A DNA stretch of 52,768 nt from Deltaproteobacteria bacterium. Lineage in GTDB: Bacteria > Desulfobacterota > GWC2-55-46. A program made the position numbers and the translations under genes. The first letter of the stretch is position 1, and each line of letters opens with the position of its first letter. Under the pieces are notes generated by a model. The model did no database searches. It was not told the origin of the DNA and saw nothing but the letters and a program-made list of their open reading frames with translations. The DNA is taken from contig JACREU010000108.1 in NCBI GenBank assembly GCA_016212705.1, forward strand, positions 1 through 52,768. Direction: 5' to 3'. Positions 51,075 through 52,768 of the stretch are shown in pieces.

Positions 51075-52487
51075 ATGACGCCGAAAGAAGTATTGAAGTT
51101 TACTAAAGAGAAGAACGCCAAGATGGTCGATTTCAAGTTCCTCGACTTCATCGGCATCTGGCAGCACTTTTCAGTGCCGGTGAGCGAACTCTCAGAGGAC
51201 CTTTTCGAGGAGGGGCTCGGTTTCGACGGCTCGTCCATACGCGGCTGGCAGCCGATCCACGCAAGCGACATGCTCGTCATCCCTGACCCGACGACCGCTG
51301 TAATGGACCCGTTCTCCGAGACCCCGACGATGTCGCTTATATGCAACATCGTAGACCCGATAACCAAAGAGGCGTACTCGAGGGACCCCCGCAACATCGC
51401 CCAGAAGGCCGAGGCGTACCTTAAGTCCACCGGCATAGGCGACGTAGCCTACTTCGGCCCCGAGCCCGAGTTCTTCATATTCGACGACATCAGGTACTCG
51501 CAGGGCGCCAACCACGGGTTCTACTACATAGACTCAAGCGAGGGTATCTGGAACACCGGCAGGGAAGAGTGCCCGAACCTCGGCTACAAGCCGAGGCACA
51601 AGGAGGGGTACTTCCCTGTCCCCCCGACCGACAGCCAGGAGGACATAAGGTCGGAGATGTGCCTCGTGATGGAGCAGGTGGGCATACAGATAGAGAGACA
51701 GCACCACGAGGTCGCAACCGCCGGACAGGCCGAGATAGACATGCGGTTTGACAGCCTGGTGCGCATGGGCGACAAGCTCATGTGGTTCAAGTACATAGTG
51801 AAGAACGTCGCAAAGAGGTGGAGAAAGACCGCCACCTTCATGCCCAAGCCCATATTCGGCGACAACGGCAGCGGGATGCACGTACACCAGTCCATCTGGA
51901 AGGGCGGAAAGCCCCTCTTCGCCGGCAACAAGTACGGCGGCATGAGCGAGATGGCGCTTTACTACATCGGCGGCATATTGAAGCACGCCAGGGCCCTTAA
52001 CGCGTTCTGCAACCCGGGGACGAACTCCTACAGGAGGCTCGTGCCGGGGTTCGAGGCGCCCATCAACCTCGCGTACTCGTCCCGCAACCGCTCGGCTTCC
52101 ATAAGGATACCGATGTACTCGCCGTCCCCCAAGTCCAAGAGGATCGAGGTCAGGTTCCCGGACCCGTCGGCCAACGGCTACCTCGCCTTCTCGGCGATGC
52201 TCATGGCCGGCCTCGACGGCATACAGAACAAGATAGACCCGGGCGACCCGCTCGACAAGGACATCTACGGCCTTAGCCCGGAGGAGCTCTCCAAGGTGCC
52301 TTCCGCCGCCGGCTCGCTCGAAGAGGCGCTCGACGCGCTCAAGAACGACCACGAGTTCCTGCTTAAGGGGGACGTCTTCACAAAGGACGTCATCGAGACC
52401 TGGATGGAGTACAAGAAGGAGAAGGAAGCGGACCCGGTAAGGATCCGCCCTGTGCCGCACGAGTTCAACCTGTACTTCGACTGCTAA
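51075..52487 (+). CDS. glnA: Glutamine synthetase, type I
   Basis: 470 residues. Makes glutamine from glutamate, ammonia and ATP as a cytoplasmic dodecamer. Signatures: [10 protein letters not shown] (about 50-60), the ATP-binding [10 protein letters not shown], the NRSASIRIP glutamate-binding segment, and an adenylylation tyrosine Y398 in [10 protein letters not shown], indicating the I-beta type controlled by GlnE and PII. AAAAGGAGGG precedes the ATG. It lies 107 bases after glnB with no terminator in between. Confidence 0.98.
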   Translation: MTPKEVLKFTKEKNAKMVDFKFLDFIGIWQHFSVPVSELSEDLFEEGLGFDGSSIRGWQPIHASDMLVIPDPTTAVMDPFSETPTMSLICNIVDPITKEAYSRDPRNIAQKAEAYLKSTGIGDVAYFGPEPEFFIFDDIRYSQGANHGFYYIDSSEGIWNTGREECPNLGYKPRHKEGYFPVPPTDSQEDIRSEMCLVMEQVGIQIERQHHEVATAGQAEIDMRFDSLVRMGDKLMWFKYIVKNVAKRWRKTATFMPKPIFGDNGSGMHVHQSIWKGGKPLFAGNKYGGMSEMALYYIGGILKHARALNAFCNPGTNSYRRLVPGFEAPINLAYSSRNRSASIRIPMYSPSPKSKRIEVRFPDPSANGYLAFSAMLMAGLDGIQNKIDPGDPLDKDIYGLSPEELSKVPSAAGSLEEALDALKNDHEFLLKGDVFTKDVIETWMEYKKEKEADPVRIRPVPHEFNLYFDC

Positions 52488-52510
52488 AGGCAGTTTGGCT
52501 TGAAAACGCA

Positions 52511-52546
52511 AAGGCCCCGCCGCGGAAGCGACGGGGCCTTTTTTAT
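52511..52546 (+). terminator. Terminator of glnA
   Basis: AAGGCCCCG (52511-52519) pairs with CGGGGCCTT (52532-52540), followed by TTTTTATT. Confidence 0.9.
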
Positions 52547-52584
52547 TGTTTTGAAAATGGGCTGATCGTTATTTTGGTCTTGTT

Positions 52585-52620
52585 GTCAGTGCGAGGAGCT
52601 TGAGCGACGAAGCAATCTCA
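52585..52620 (+). repeat. Common GCGAGGAGC…GACGAAGCAATCTC intergenic repeat
   Basis: GTCAGTGCGAGGAGCTTGAG followed by CGACGAAGCAATCTCA is a copy of a repeat seen, from general knowledge, in intergenic DNA of many bacteria (usual form GTCATTGCGAGGAGCGAAGC…). Only one copy is in this window. Confidence 0.6.
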
Positions 52621-52651
52621 AGGCGCTGGTCCTTGGAAAGTGGAATCTGCT

Positions 52652-52722
52652 GCCCAAGGGCCTTTTTGCGCGCTCTGCGCGCTTTAGGCGATGGCTCCGA
52701 GCGCTTTCTTCCTCCCCGTCCC
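52652..52722 (+). repeat. Dispersed ~70-bp repeat, copy C
   Basis: Begins GCCCAAGGGCCTTTTTGCGC, contains GCGCGCT…GGCTCC and ends GCGCTTTCTTCCTCCCCGTC. Aligns with the copies at 17461-17524 and 23255-23325. The last ~45 bases of the window after it show no feature. Confidence 0.75.
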
Positions 52723-52768
52723 ACGGCTCTCAGGTCCCAGCTGTTTGCGCGCCGAGCGCAAGCGTCTA

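Noticed and set aside
51534-52511. Long open frame antisense to glnA (and similar ones at 12366-13553, 42869-43645, 20702-21349, 23874-24578)
   Set aside because: They lie wholly or mainly opposite confidently identified genes, have low-complexity Arg/Leu/Val-rich composition from GC-rich third positions, and no ribosome sites or family motifs.

Overview
The window is one continuous stretch of GC-rich bacterial chromosome, densely coded on both strands, with no rRNA, tRNA, CRISPR array or recognisable transposase. Isoleucine is written mostly ATA and arginine very often AGG, unusual for a GC-rich genome and uniform across nearly all genes, so most of the window shares one ancestry. A triheme c-type cytochrome, cytochrome b561, hemerythrin, RNase J, three sigma-54 promoters, glnB-glnA and many PAS/REC/HD-GYP/GGDEF signalling proteins suggest a free-living Gram-negative of the deltaproteobacterial (Desulfobacterota-like) or Nitrospirota type. 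This placement is inference; no phylogenetic marker was analysed.

Layout. 1-5.2 kb: a DNA methyltransferase with a disrupted 3' end, a K+ channel with RCK domains, and a compact leftward operon of CheY-like receiver, CheC-like phosphatase and PAS-GGDEF diguanylate cyclase. 5.2-12.1 kb: an orphan gene behind a textbook sigma-54 promoter, a probable outer-membrane protein, a leftward cluster (LolA/DUF4412-like protein, D,D-carboxypeptidase, TMTC-like membrane protein), a UspA protein and three very small genes (a coupled membrane peptide, a zinc ribbon, an Ala/Pro lipoprotein). 12.3-17 kb: a sigma-54-driven chemoreceptor and a hybrid histidine kinase. 17.6-26 kb, all leftward: radC behind a lux-box-like promoter, a LuxR protein with an acyl-homoserine-lactone (AHL)-type pocket, a triheme cytochrome, a PilB/GspE ATPase with extra zinc ribbons, a DUF362 ferredoxin-like protein with a broken C-terminus, RNase J and PlsC. 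26-31 kb: cupin, receiver, DUF2249-hemerythrin, MscS channel with a cyclic-nucleotide domain, GT-C membrane protein. 31-39 kb: a giant hybrid kinase overlapping an HD-GYP response regulator, cytochrome b561, and an OmpR/kinase pair. 39-45 kb: metabolic and stress genes (HAD-like, aldo/keto reductase, pirin, Tpx, rhomboid, nicotinate phosphoribosyltransferase). 45-50 kb: a rightward glycan-type cluster (methyltransferase-GT2 fusion, methyltransferase, TMTC-like GT-C with TPRs) and PlsY. 50.5-52.5 kb: sigma-54 promoter, glnB, glnA.

Themes. Signalling dominates: c-di-GMP synthesis and possible breakdown, chemotaxis-type phosphorelay, sigma-54 control and a LuxR-type regulator. The most unusual observation is a perfect 20-bp lux-box-like dyad placed relative to a -10 element exactly as in the classical luxI promoter, one gene downstream of a LuxR protein that keeps the AHL-pocket residues, and pointing at radC. 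Intergenic DNA carries at least four repeat families, including a ~70-bp dispersed repeat (three copies) and a 122-bp imperfect palindrome. Three genes show frame disruption near their 3' ends; each could be real decay or an assembly indel.
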